64,000 bases of DNA, taken from contig OZ250151.1 of assembly GCA_965237725.1 (NCBI GenBank), positions 3,906,001-3,970,000 of the forward strand, given 5' to 3'. This document shows, in pieces, positions 26,576-35,792 of this stretch. The notes beneath the pieces are model-generated. The model was not told where the DNA came from and ran no database searches. It saw only the letters and a list, made by a program, of their open reading frames with translations. This stretch comes from G965237725 sp965237725. GTDB lineage: Bacteria; Pseudomonadota; Gammaproteobacteria; Arenicellales; Poriferihabitantaceae. How positions within the stretch are numbered: position 1 is the stretch's first letter; every line of letters begins with the position of its first letter. Both the position numbers and the translations under genes were made by a program.

Positions 26576-27638
26576 TTACGAAATTGCCTCCAGGTATTTT
26601 TTCTGAAATAAGGCAACGGCATGTTCACTTTCCGAAGTTGGAATTTGTGGAATGACAAGCGCGCCTTTATTGTAATTGTGGCTTTCCAGGCCAAGTTGTA
26701 CATTTTTTACAATTTTCTGATCTTCCAGGCCATTAGTAACGGGGTAGGTACTGCTGCCCGTCTCCATAATCTCGTTAATTGCTGTTCCGGCAGATCCGGG
26801 TCGGCAAACCAACGATACATGTACTTGGATTCCCTTGGTCCCTTTGCTACGAATTGGCGAATTGATTCGGAGTGATAAAGTGGTTGTAGTTGAATGGACA
26901 AATTGGGCAAGAGGAACCAAATATGCAAATCACCGTGGAGTTCCCGCTCCTTCAGTCTCGGCGTATAGTGTTTTACTACATCACCTTCGATTGATATTCG
27001 ATATTCCGTCGGCGAATAAACTTGTGTGGTCAGGTATTTATGTACCACGGGGCAGTGATGACATTCGCTGAAATTCTCCACGGAAACCTGCCAGGTACAC
27101 TCGTGGTTAATTCGGTCCTCATGAACCATCAACAGCTCTGGCAAGGTAGTATTCATAGTCAGGATTTCCTTTTCCACTCCCGGGTGAAGCTGTTCCAGTG
27201 ACATTGCTTCACTATCCAGATTAATAAATACCAGACCGCAAAAAATTTCCACGCGAATTGATCGTAGACGGATTTTTCACGACCAAACCCTGGTGTTTCA
27301 TTAATTCCCCGGGCCGCTGCCAACTTGCCGTCCAGGTCATAACTCCAGGCATGATAGGGGCAGATCAAGAGGTTGCATTTTTCATTGCCTTCCACGATTC
27401 GGTGTGCACGTTTGCGGCAAACGTTATAGAAAGCCCGGGCATCACCATCCTGGTTTCGTAAGACGACAATACTTTCATTGCCAATTTCTGTGGATTGGTA
27501 TGCGTCGGTATCGGCAATTTCATTTTGCTGGCAAACAAACTGCCATGTCTGATAGAGGATTTTCTCTTTATCTATCTGCCAGTAATCCGGATTGGTATAG
27601 TATGCCGAGGGCAGTGTTTTTGTGATCTCTGTATGGTA
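26576..27638 (-). pseudogene. Decayed Rieske oxygenase, quaternary-amine type
   Basis: A complete Rieske alpha subunit can be followed across three frames. The first frame (27638 to about 27245) has no usable start codon and reads LPSAYYTNPDYW, FYNVCRKRAH and CPYHAWSYDLDG. A one-base loss then shifts to the frame holding EIFCGLVFINLD and VENFSECHHCPVVH, and a second shift near 26785 leads to the C-terminus NEIMETGSS...YLEAIS. The Rieske CxH has become Cys-Arg-Lys (codon at 27411-27413), removing a cluster ligand. Start loss, two frameshifts and a dead ligand together show real decay, not sequencing error. It lies behind the CMD gene and was related to the intact Rieske at 7.5 kb. Confidence 0.88.
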
Positions 27639-27663
27639 TTAATGGATTATAGTGTTGGCGTAC

Positions 27664-28038
27664 TTAATCACCGGTATTGAAACTTAAACTATTTTCATCG
27701 GCGAATTGCTGCAGAACATTTAATCCATTCATTGCGCTTGGCCATCCAGAATAGTGTGCCGAGTGGATGATGGTTTCTTTGAGTTGATCCACAGTCAAGC
27801 CGTTGGCCACCGCACCCTTTAAATGGGTTTTTAGTTGTGGCTCCTTTCCCGTGGCAACCAGAATGGATACCGTAATCAATGATCGATCTCGGAGCTCAAG
27901 ACCTTGTCGACTCCATATCTCACCAAACAGGTAGTCCGAGGTAATTTCCTTGAATTCCTTGAACGCACCTCTGTGGTCTTCTTCCGGCTTACCAAACATC
28001 CGGGTGATCAGTTTTTTTCCAGTTTCTTTACTTGTCAT
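27664..28038 (-). CDS. Carboxymuconolactone decarboxylase family protein
   Basis: This 124-residue protein has the CMD fold pattern: LELRDRSLITVSILVATG near residue 49, LKTHLKGAVANGLTVDQLKETIIHSAHYSGWPSAMNGL from about 69. The cysteine pair of AhpD-type peroxidases is absent (YSGWP in place of YCGxP), so it is nearer the decarboxylase branch. It precedes the dead Rieske gene on the same strand and probably once worked in the same catabolic operon. Confidence 0.88.
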   Translation of the reverse strand: MTSKETGKKLITRMFGKPEEDHRGAFKEFKEITSDYLFGEIWSRQGLELRDRSLITVSILVATGKEPQLKTHLKGAVANGLTVDQLKETIIHSAHYSGWPSAMNGLNVLQQFADENSLSFNTGD

Positions 28039-28252
28039 GGTGACCTCTCTGTTTGTTAAGAATTAATCTTTGTAGAACGGATATGTTACCTTTGATTCAC
28101 CGCGATCCTACGCTTAGTTTCCGACATAATAAATACTGGGAGTGGACGATTAGGTCACACTATATTAATCAATGAGTTATAGATAAAACTTCAACTTTTA
28201 GGCAAATAGAAACAGAAGGCTGAAACAAAAGTATTTCTTGTAAAATAAAACC

Positions 28253-28609
28253 ATGAATCCAGTAGAAACAGTAAGACGCTATGTTTCACTATCTAACCAG
28301 GGCGACGTAGATGCTATCGCTGAATTGATTGACGAGCACGCGGTGTACAGTTCACAAAATGTGGGTATACATTATAAAAAGCAAAATATTCTGGAAATGA
28401 AACGCCGGTTTTTTGGCGGATTGAGGTCACAACACTGGGAGGTGAAAGAATATACCGAGACTATGCCTGGAGTTGTACAGTATGAATTTTGGTTGGAAGC
28501 TATGGGTGTGGACGGCAGCAGGATCAACAAATCAGGAAGCGAGACTGTTATTGTGAACTCAAAAGGTAAAATAGTTTATGTTGACGTTAGAAATAGTGAT
28601 GTTATTTGA
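28253..28609 (+). CDS. SnoaL/NTF2-like protein
   Basis: This 118-residue protein begins with NPVETVRRYVSLSNQGDVDAIAELIDEHAVY, the helix and early strand of the SnoaL/NTF2-like fold, and continues with the beta-rich half (YEFWLEAMGVDGS...NSKGKIVYVDVR). Members are small isomerases, lyases or ligand-binding proteins. The active-site pocket residues do not suggest a specific reaction. Single gene. Confidence 0.75.
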   Translation: MNPVETVRRYVSLSNQGDVDAIAELIDEHAVYSSQNVGIHYKKQNILEMKRRFFGGLRSQHWEVKEYTETMPGVVQYEFWLEAMGVDGSRINKSGSETVIVNSKGKIVYVDVRNSDVI

Positions 28610-28997
28610 TATGAAAACCATTTTTAATCAAATAGTTATAGGGTAATGTGAAAGCCCTGAATTCAATATTAGCATTCACTTTTAAGGCCGGTACGTCAGT
28701 GCATTTTCCCCGGGATCAGGTCCACGGCGGATTTACCGTTTTCGGTGATACCCCAATGAAAGCAATTGCAATCTATATCATCGATATATGTGGGCCATTG
28801 GTGGTTCCAATAGGCGTCCAGGACTAATGTCTGTTTAAGTTTCTTTCTGAGTTTTGATGAAATAGGGATGATAAAAGTTTATAGATTTCAATTCTTACAA
28901 ATTTGTAATCTGAGCATCACATTTAGATAATTTATCCTGTTTAGAATTTCCGCCAGTGGGTGACCCTGTTGGGAGTTAGCGGTCGGATAATTATTAA
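28610..28997. other. 388-base region with no intact gene
   Basis: No start-to-stop gene is convincing here. The minus strand is open from 28878 to a stop at 28696-28698 and encodes about 60 residues ending with a protein-like segment (DAYWNHQWPTYIDDIDC, then CFHWGITENGKSAVDLIPG). It has no ATG, GTG or TTG start. It may be the tail of a lost gene. The rest is AT-rich upstream sequence of the following membrane protein. Confidence 0.4.
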
Positions 28998-30332
28998 ATG
29001 ACAAAAATTCAGTACAATTTTGCGCTGTGGGTGGTCATTTTAGTTGGCCTAATGATCTCGGCGATGTATGCGGAGCATCAGGTTGTTAATCATGATCAAT
29101 TGCCCATGCTCGAGAGAGGTTATTTGTTGGCAGATCATGGCCGATGGACGCCCTATGGAAATGTGTCGTCTGGGCCTTTTGGAAGCACACCGGGATATTT
29201 ATCCACTGCCCTAGTTGGCATTCCGCTGATGATTTGGCGCACCCCCTATGCGCCTATGGGATTTCTTGTTGTGCTGATGCTGTTGTCTTATTTCGTAATG
29301 GATAATGTTCTTAAACAGTATTATGAAAAATATGAACATCGCATTATCTGGGCGCTGATCTACTGGTTAAATCCATGGTTCCTCTACCAGATGGTATTGT
29401 GGAATCCCAGTTATCTATTTCTTTGTACTGCGTTGCATCTTTGGTCCGCCCAGGGAATGCGAACCCGTCGCAGTTTCTGGCTCACATTCATTCACGTCAT
29501 CGCAATCGGTTGTGCTTTGCAGATGCATTTCTCAACCTTGGTATTGATTCTGTGTTCGTTGGCATTGTTTTTGACTAAAATGATTCGGGTTTCCTGGCTA
29601 GGGTTCTTTGCCGGCAGCACCATTGTACTGCTTAGTCTGATTCCCTATTTGTCCACCCTGATATTTTCACCCGAAGTTATCAATGTTCATGGGCATATTC
29701 ATGGAAATTTGGTGGTTGAAGCAAGAGCTTGGTGGCAGCAGCTCATACAGATTGCTAAAGCGGGATTGTATTGGTTACGTTATGCTTCTTTGTTATTTAC
29801 CAATAAATTGATATTTTTCAGCGAGTTTGGCTTTTTATCAAATTATGAAACCATACAGGCAATCACAAAAATCAGCTATAAAACTATATTGGTTTTAGCT
29901 GGCATTATTACTCTTTGGATTTCAATAAAGGCAAACTACCGTATCGCTGTATTGGCGAAACCCTGGTTTAAAAATCGCAATTGGCGAGAACGCGAACACG
30001 CAATCCCCTGGCTATGGATGTATGTTTGCATGATCGGGGTCAGTGTAATTATTAGTGCTGCAGTCTCACCGATATTATTTAGCTATTGGCATTTATTAAT
30101 TGTGTTTCCAATTGCTTTAATCCCAATTTTGCACTGGTTGGTAACCCGCATCGGAAATAATTCAAGCAGGGCAAAACTCACCATTGTTTCGTTGTTTGCC
30201 TATTTTTGCGTGGTTAATTTTATTGGAGCCAATGACAGCAACAAATTCAAAGCTGAATTGAGTTTTGCTGACAGCGTCGCCGGGGTCACCCATGTTGTTC
30301 AAATCACCATGGAACCGGATATCCAGCAGTAA
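28998..30332 (+). CDS. Polytopic membrane protein, GT-C glycosyltransferase-like
   Basis: This 444-residue protein has about ten hydrophobic segments and a polar first loop containing NHDQLPMLERGYLLADHGRW near residue 32. An acidic loop after helix 1 followed by aromatic-rich helices (YWLNPWFLYQMVLWNPSYLF) is the layout of GT-C enzymes of the ArnT/PMT type, which use lipid-linked sugars. No exact family is recognised and the usual double acidic motif is weak, so the activity is tentative. Confidence 0.6.
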   Translation: MTKIQYNFALWVVILVGLMISAMYAEHQVVNHDQLPMLERGYLLADHGRWTPYGNVSSGPFGSTPGYLSTALVGIPLMIWRTPYAPMGFLVVLMLLSYFVMDNVLKQYYEKYEHRIIWALIYWLNPWFLYQMVLWNPSYLFLCTALHLWSAQGMRTRRSFWLTFIHVIAIGCALQMHFSTLVLILCSLALFLTKMIRVSWLGFFAGSTIVLLSLIPYLSTLIFSPEVINVHGHIHGNLVVEARAWWQQLIQIAKAGLYWLRYASLLFTNKLIFFSEFGFLSNYETIQAITKISYKTILVLAGIITLWISIKANYRIAVLAKPWFKNRNWREREHAIPWLWMYVCMIGVSVIISAAVSPILFSYWHLLIVFPIALIPILHWLVTRIGNNSSRAKLTIVSLFAYFCVVNFIGANDSNKFKAELSFADSVAGVTHVVQITMEPDIQQ

Positions 30333-30499
30333 GAATAAAACTGATCCTTAGTTGGTACTTTGTTGTGAGCCTCGGTAGTTAGTCTATGGTTTTCCCGGAT
30401 TCAATACGTTGAGATTTGGCCCTCATTGGGTAGACAAATCGAAATACATTGATCATACTTTTGTGATCTAGTTTTTCGAACTCATTTTATTCAAAATTC

Positions 30500-31531
30500 A
30501 TGTCAGGAATTAATCAACCTGTTGCCCCTGATCAGATAGAGGCTCGACTTCGTGCTGAATCAGAAACCTGGGATACCTCCAATCCGGAACCGGCGCAACC
30601 CGGGGATATTCCTATTCTTGATCTCGAGGCCTATTTTTCCAGTGGCAGTGAAACTGAATTAAATAAACTTGCAGGGTCACTTTTTCAGGCCTGCACCGAA
30701 GTTGGATTTTACGGGGTTGTTGGTCATGGCTTAACTTCGCGATTATTAAAACAGACATTTTCTGCGTCGAAACGCTTTCACGGCATATCGCTGGAATCCA
30801 AGATGGCTTTGCAAATGGATCGACCCGAATGGCCAGTTAGCGGTGTGGGATATATGCCATTTCTGAATCGTAAATTACCAACCCGAAAAAAAGGCAATGC
30901 AAACGAAGCCTTTATTGTAAAACGCGAACATGGTCCACGAGACGTTACCCTGGATAAAAATCAATGGCCCATTGAAAGTGAGTTACCCGGTTTTCGGTCT
31001 GACGTGGAAACTTATGCGGATGCTATAGAAAATCTGGCAAGGAAACTGTTGCCGGTATACGCGAAGGCGTTGGATGTTGAACTGGATTATTTTGATCGGG
31101 CATTTACTTCTCCGGTTTATCGATTACGTATGACAAAATACCCCGCCATTGAAAAGTATCAGGAGGATGAATTTGGAATCGCGCCACACGTTGATACCAC
31201 GTTTTTTACCATTCTGGCTCAGGATAGTGTAGGACTAACGATCTACAATGAGCGACGCGGTTGCTGGATAAAAGCCCCGGTATTGGAAGATACCTTGATA
31301 ATCAACACCGGCGAATTATTGAAACAATGGACCAATGATAAATTTATCAGCGTGAAACATTTTGCTAATAACAATACCAGTGGCCAACCGCGTTATTCCA
31401 TTCCTGTTTTTATCAATGCCAATGCAGATTATAAAATGGAATGCATTCCAACCTGTTGTTCCCCCGAAAATCCGTCAAAATATCCCGCGCTTTCTTATCT
31501 GGAAGGCCAGAGTGTCGTACAGGGAGAGTAA
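30500..31531 (+). CDS. 2-oxoglutarate/Fe(II) oxygenase, isopenicillin N synthase family
   Basis: This 343-residue protein has an N-terminal DIOX_N-like segment (IPILDLEAYF near residue 35, GFYGVVGHGLT near 72) and a C-terminal jelly roll with PHVDTTFFTIL (iron His and Asp near residue 231), the distal His in SVKHFANNN near 284 and the 2-oxoglutarate-binding RxS in PRYSIPVF near 295. The substrate is unknown; relatives include plant-type hydroxylases and ethylene-forming enzymes. The convergent gene is a NIF3-middle-domain-like protein. Confidence 0.9.
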   Translation: MSGINQPVAPDQIEARLRAESETWDTSNPEPAQPGDIPILDLEAYFSSGSETELNKLAGSLFQACTEVGFYGVVGHGLTSRLLKQTFSASKRFHGISLESKMALQMDRPEWPVSGVGYMPFLNRKLPTRKKGNANEAFIVKREHGPRDVTLDKNQWPIESELPGFRSDVETYADAIENLARKLLPVYAKALDVELDYFDRAFTSPVYRLRMTKYPAIEKYQEDEFGIAPHVDTTFFTILAQDSVGLTIYNERRGCWIKAPVLEDTLIINTGELLKQWTNDKFISVKHFANNNTSGQPRYSIPVFINANADYKMECIPTCCSPENPSKYPALSYLEGQSVVQGE

Positions 31532-31553
31532 ACAGGAATCTGGCTTCTGTCGG

Positions 31554-32009
31554 TTATAAAATTTGATTGGGCAAGCCGCGACCATTATTCCACCATCGAT
31601 TGGGGTTATCGCTTTGTGGATTGTAGTTTGCCCGGCTGGACCAGTCTTCCCTTAGAAAGATGGCCGGTTCTTCGTAATGATGCACATACAGGATGGCATC
31701 CATCACTTTCGCGAGAACCGCATTATCCCGCTCGATGGATATTTTCAACTCTACAACCGGGTAATTTTCGGTATTGCCGGCAACATAGGAATCTTTGTGC
31801 GTCGTTGTGGTTGATCCTGGTTCCGGCATCGCCGTTTCCATGCCCGCGGCGGAAATACTGGCATTACGTTGATATCGCCCATAACTCAAGGGATGGACTT
31901 CCATAATGGCATCCAGTATTTTATCTATGTCTTCGGGTACGGTCTGAATTTCCAGTGTGTATACCGGAATGAATTTTCCGAACTTTGCTTGGTAACTTTC
32001 TAGGTTCAT
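31554..32009 (-). CDS. NIF3 middle domain/CutA-like small protein
   Basis: This 151-residue protein matches the pattern of the inserted domain of NIF3/YqfO proteins: IPVYTLEIQTVPEDIDKILDAI (strand and helix), a GRYQRNASISAAG segment where NIF3 has GxYSxCSFxxxG, then VHHYEEPAIF where NIF3 has HPYEEPAY. Here that domain stands alone, with a Trp/Asn-rich tail (NPNRWWNNGRGL). Standalone versions are seen in other bacteria; the ligand is unknown. Confidence rests on pattern only. Confidence 0.6.
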   Translation of the reverse strand: MNLESYQAKFGKFIPVYTLEIQTVPEDIDKILDAIMEVHPLSYGRYQRNASISAAGMETAMPEPGSTTTTHKDSYVAGNTENYPVVELKISIERDNAVLAKVMDAILYVHHYEEPAIFLREDWSSRANYNPQSDNPNRWWNNGRGLPNQIL

Positions 32010-32116
32010 AATATTTCTCGGTTAGTTATCACTTATCTGCTTACAGATATTTGTTTATATTAACTGTTTTCTACTGACACCATAGTGTCAGTTGTGGGTA
32101 ATAATTTTGAGGCGTT

Positions 32117-32998
32117 TTATTCCCGGAGGGATTCCTGTTTGATATGAAAGTAATTTGCGCAGAATATTATCGTGGCGCCAACGATAACCAGGGTATCTAC
32201 ACCTTCGGCATAAAATATTGAACCAATGAGCAAGGTTGCAGGGAGACGGATGAAGTCCAGTGGCAGCACCGTGGCGGTATCAGCATATGAAAGTGCTTTG
32301 GTCAAACCCAAATGTGCAACCATTCCACAGACACCAATAACGAATATCCAAAAATAATCCAGACCCGTTGGTTGGGTCCAATTCATTAGAGTTGGAATTA
32401 TTCCGATAATCAACTGAATTAATGCCATATAAAACAATATGGTCCAGACTGATTCACTTTCGGTTAATTTTTTAGAAACCAGGGTGGTTATTGCAAAACC
32501 AATGGTTGCTATGAACACAAAACCAGTTCCCCACTGCACTTCTTGGAACCCAGGTCTAACAATAATGCAGACGCCAATGAAGCCTGCAATCAATGAAACC
32601 GCCCTCGGCAGGGTCAACTTTTCACCCAAAAAAATGACTGCAAGAGTAACAACCCAGATTGGCGTAGTGAATTCGATGGCAATCACTTCCGCAAGGGGCA
32701 ATAGAATCACTCCAAGGGCCCAACAATATTGCCCAATGAAATGAAAAATATTTCGAGTTAGGTGTAATTTTATTTTCCCGGTTTTTAGAATCGGGTGTTG
32801 GAAGAATCGGGTAAACAAAAATAAAATAACCAACGCCACAACGCTTCTTAGTGTCAGCATTTCAAATATCGACATGCTGGTAGCGAGTTGGCGAATGCCA
32901 ATCATCAATCCCAAAAAAGCAGCAATTCCCAACCACATCCATAACACTGCACGAATAAGATCCGCTCTGCCTATTGCCAGGGTCGATTGAGGGGTCAT
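32117..32998 (-). CDS. EamA/DMT-superfamily transporter
   Basis: This 293-residue inner-membrane protein has two EamA repeats: LPLAEVIAIEFTTPIWVVTLAVIFLGEK near residue 100 and the matching SYADTATVLPLDFIRLPATLLIGSIFYAE near 238. It is more like the 24.3-kb protein (both keep the second-half pattern of ALA/SxAxTxxVxxxDFxRL) than the 76-984 protein. It sits 10 bases downstream of the GlxA-type regulator gene on the same strand, so it is probably cotranscribed with it and may import or export the amine handled by the divergent mttB operon. Confidence 0.86.
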   Translation of the reverse strand: MTPQSTLAIGRADLIRAVLWMWLGIAAFLGLMIGIRQLATSMSIFEMLTLRSVVALVILFLFTRFFQHPILKTGKIKLHLTRNIFHFIGQYCWALGVILLPLAEVIAIEFTTPIWVVTLAVIFLGEKLTLPRAVSLIAGFIGVCIIVRPGFQEVQWGTGFVFIATIGFAITTLVSKKLTESESVWTILFYMALIQLIIGIIPTLMNWTQPTGLDYFWIFVIGVCGMVAHLGLTKALSYADTATVLPLDFIRLPATLLIGSIFYAEGVDTLVIVGATIIFCANYFHIKQESLRE

Positions 32999-33008
32999 AA
33001 AAATTTAA

Positions 33009-33983
33009 TTATCGAGGGTTTTCGTTTGAATGTATATTACGGCGATCTTTTGAGGGTGTGACAGTGAATCGTTCACGATATCGCTTGGTCATATGAGATT
33101 GTGAACTAAACCCAACCGCATTGGCGATGCTGATCAGAGGTAAGTGAGAATGCAATACCAGGGAGCGAGCGCGTTCCAGCCGTCTTTCGTCGAGTATTTC
33201 CAGGGGCGTGTGTCCCGTTTCTTTTCTAAACAGCCGAAGTAGCTGTCGGCGGCCAAGGCCTACACGTTCAGCCAATGCTTCAACGTTCATGCCTTCTTCA
33301 ACACCGGCGTCGAGAAGACAGAGCGCGCGTTGGACCTTTGCTGAATAACGATGACTGCCATTGAAAACATGCTTTCCGTGTTGGTCGGTAGTGGTTATGA
33401 CTTCCTGCAATAACATCTGGCGAGATACATGTAGTGCTACATCATGGCCATGATCGATACGTACCAATTCAATAAACAGGTCAATGGTGGTTGCTCCACC
33501 AGAGCAGGTCATACGATTGCGATCTACAACAAAGCGTTGATACCGGGAATGTACCTTGGGGTAGAGTTCACAAAAACTGCTGAAATCTTCCCAGTGTACT
33601 GTTGCAAAATAGTCATCGAGTAATCCGGCTGCTGCGAGGATAAATCCACCATTGGAGATTCCACCGATAACCACATCATCATTGGCATAGGATTTTAACC
33701 AACGGCATAACCTCGGCGCAGAAATTTGCCCGGGATCAAATCCGGCAACCAGAAATATTCGATCCGGTTTTTGAATGTCCTTCAGGCTGGTCGTAGGTTG
33801 AAGCGCCAGCCCAGTGCTATCCATTACCCTGTTGTCGTTTTCAGTTATGAATGACCATTTATAAACCGGGGTTTCATACCATCGATTGGCATGACGCAAA
33901 ATTTCTACAGCAGAAATTAGGGAAAATAACGGTTGGTCATGGAACATGCAAAATACAATGTGACGTGTTTTTGATTGTTGCAT
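33009..33983 (-). CDS. GlxA-type transcriptional regulator (DJ-1/PfpI plus AraC HTH)
   Basis: This 324-residue protein has an N-terminal DJ-1/PfpI-like amidotransferase fold (residues 8-180, with RIFLVAGFDPG and SNGGFILAAAGLLDD) and a C-terminal AraC/XylS DNA-binding domain (about residues 218-312: LAERVGLGRRQLLRLFRKETGHTP and AVGFSSQSHMTKRYRERF). This is the architecture of GbdR and CdhR, which control betaine and carnitine catabolism in Pseudomonas. The divergent operon encodes MttB and copper amine oxidase, its probable targets. The putative nucleophile position reads SNGGF, so no enzyme activity is expected. Confidence 0.88.
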   Translation of the reverse strand: MQQSKTRHIVFCMFHDQPLFSLISAVEILRHANRWYETPVYKWSFITENDNRVMDSTGLALQPTTSLKDIQKPDRIFLVAGFDPGQISAPRLCRWLKSYANDDVVIGGISNGGFILAAAGLLDDYFATVHWEDFSSFCELYPKVHSRYQRFVVDRNRMTCSGGATTIDLFIELVRIDHGHDVALHVSRQMLLQEVITTTDQHGKHVFNGSHRYSAKVQRALCLLDAGVEEGMNVEALAERVGLGRRQLLRLFRKETGHTPLEILDERRLERARSLVLHSHLPLISIANAVGFSSQSHMTKRYRERFTVTPSKDRRNIHSNENPR

Positions 33984-34134
33984 TGCACAATCTCCAGTTT
34001 GGTATGAGCACAGAATATATCAAAATTGGACCAAATATTGATAGTTTGTTTTGTCACAAGTTCAGACAATCGATACAGTTTTTAACCGCGTTGATCAACT
34101 TTATGAATAAATTACTAGTTTGAATTAATTTTGA

Positions 34135-34147
34135 TCAGAGGCTCTGA
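34135..34147. promoter_or_regulatory. Short perfect palindrome upstream of mttB
   Basis: Tcagag and ctctga form a perfect inverted repeat around a single G, about 50 bases before the MttB start codon and between it and the divergent regulator. It is a candidate binding site, though AraC-type proteins more often use direct repeats. Confidence 0.3.
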
Positions 34148-34196
34148 TTTGTTCAGATTCTGGTATTATTTTTAAAATTAAAATTGAGAAAAACAA

Positions 34197-35759
34197 ATGA
34201 GTCGAAAACCCAATCGTAGAAATCGTCGTGGTGCTGTTAGCGAACAGGTCGAATCAATTGGGATACCGCAACTAGACCGAAAAAAACTACGCAATCGCTT
34301 TTCGCCAGTGGCGCCATTGGACGATGAACAGCTCGAATTGATTCATGATGCATCACTAAGGTTGCTTGAAGAGCAGGGCATCGAAGTTCTGGGTGACCAG
34401 GCATTGGCGTTATTTCGAGAAGCCGGTGCCGATGTAAATTCCGACGGAATAGTTAAAATGGACCGTGGTTTGGTTCTTGAAACCATTGCCAAAGCCCCAA
34501 GTGAGTTTGATTTGGCACCGCGTAACTCTGAAAACACCATTCGAGTGGGAGGCGATGCAATTAACTTTGGTTTGGTATCAGGCCCACCCAACGTACACGA
34601 TAATATTCAGGGACGCCGGGCAGGAAATATCGCCGACTACAAAAAGGTAATCAGCTTTGGGCAATATTTTAATGTCATCACATTCTATGGCAATCAATCC
34701 CTGGCACCCACGGACTTGCCGCCCAATAACCGTCACCTGGATACCACTCACGTTAATCTAACTTATTCGGATAAGGTGTTTCTTGCTACTGGCATAGGCG
34801 GCGGCCGGGCACGGGATTCTGTAGAACTGTGCGCCATCGCCAAAGGCCTGACTATGGAGCAGATGCTGGAAAACCCAACGGTGGTGACCAATATAAATAT
34901 CAATTCACCGCGCAAACTGGATGATTCAATGGCATATGGTGCTATGCAAATGGCGATGTGCGGCCAGGCGGTAGTGGTCACACCGTTTACCCTGATGGGG
35001 GCGATGACCCCGGCTACCATGGGCGGTGCTCTGGTTCAGCAGAATGCTGAAGCACTATTGGGTATCTCACTGGTGCAATTAACCCGCGCTGGCGCGCCGG
35101 TAGTTTATGGCGGTTTTACCTCCAATGTGGATATGCGCTCGGGTTCACCAGCTTTTGGTACCCCGGAAAATTCCCTGGCCAATATGGCTGGAGGTCAGCT
35201 GGCGCGAAAATATAATTTACCCTATCGAACAAGTGCCTGTAACGCATCAAATGCGGTAGACGGTCAGGCCACATGGGAGACCCAGATGTCATTGTGGAGT
35301 GCGGTGATGGGACACGGAAATCTAATTTATCACGCTGCAGGCTGGCTCGAAGGCGGACTGGTCGCTTCTTTCGAAAAAATTGTTATGGATTGCGAAATGC
35401 TCCAGCATATGAGCAGCATGCTGGAGCCGGTGAAAATTGATCTTGCAGAAATTGGGCTGGAGGCTATGGAAGAAGTTGGACCCGGTGGTCATTTCTTTGG
35501 TTGCGCCCATACTATGGAACGGTACAAGTCTGCATTTTATGAGCCTTTTCTCAGCGACTGGCAAAACCACGAAAACTGGGTGCTTGCCGGGGCAAAAGAT
35601 GCAACCATGCGCGCCACTGAACTATGGCCAAAAATTCTCGAAGAATTCGAAGCGCCGCCTTCTGATCCGGCAATTGTGGAAGAGTTGGATGCTTATGTTG
35701 CAAAACGTAAAGAAATATTAGGTAGAGATGAGCCTTCGCTGGAGCCAACCCCGGTATAA
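34197..35759 (+). CDS. Trimethylamine methyltransferase (MttB) family protein, non-pyrrolysine type
   Basis: This 520-residue protein of the MttB superfamily has a disordered basic N-terminus, then residues 60-500 with LLEEQGIEVLGDQALALFREAGADV, NSPRKLDDSMAYG near 237, GAMTPATMGGALVQQNAEAL near 265 and GSPAFGTPENSLANM near 318. There is no in-frame amber codon, so it belongs to the branch without pyrrolysine, like glycine betaine methyltransferase MtgB. These move a methyl group from a quaternary amine to a corrinoid protein. No corrinoid partner or reactivase is in the window, and the next gene is a copper amine oxidase, an unusual partner. Confidence 0.88.
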   Translation: MSRKPNRRNRRGAVSEQVESIGIPQLDRKKLRNRFSPVAPLDDEQLELIHDASLRLLEEQGIEVLGDQALALFREAGADVNSDGIVKMDRGLVLETIAKAPSEFDLAPRNSENTIRVGGDAINFGLVSGPPNVHDNIQGRRAGNIADYKKVISFGQYFNVITFYGNQSLAPTDLPPNNRHLDTTHVNLTYSDKVFLATGIGGGRARDSVELCAIAKGLTMEQMLENPTVVTNININSPRKLDDSMAYGAMQMAMCGQAVVVTPFTLMGAMTPATMGGALVQQNAEALLGISLVQLTRAGAPVVYGGFTSNVDMRSGSPAFGTPENSLANMAGGQLARKYNLPYRTSACNASNAVDGQATWETQMSLWSAVMGHGNLIYHAAGWLEGGLVASFEKIVMDCEMLQHMSSMLEPVKIDLAEIGLEAMEEVGPGGHFFGCAHTMERYKSAFYEPFLSDWQNHENWVLAGAKDATMRATELWPKILEEFEAPPSDPAIVEELDAYVAKRKEILGRDEPSLEPTPV

Positions 35760-35792
35760 TAGTCTGCAGACTTAAATAGCGAGGAAATTGTT

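Noticed and set aside
26576..27395. Three separate short minus-strand genes
   Set aside because: They are consecutive pieces of one Rieske protein in different frames, not independent genes.
34197..35759. Pyrrolysine-containing trimethylamine methyltransferase
   Set aside because: There is no in-frame TAG; the frame runs unbroken to a TAA stop, so it belongs to the non-pyrrolysine branch.
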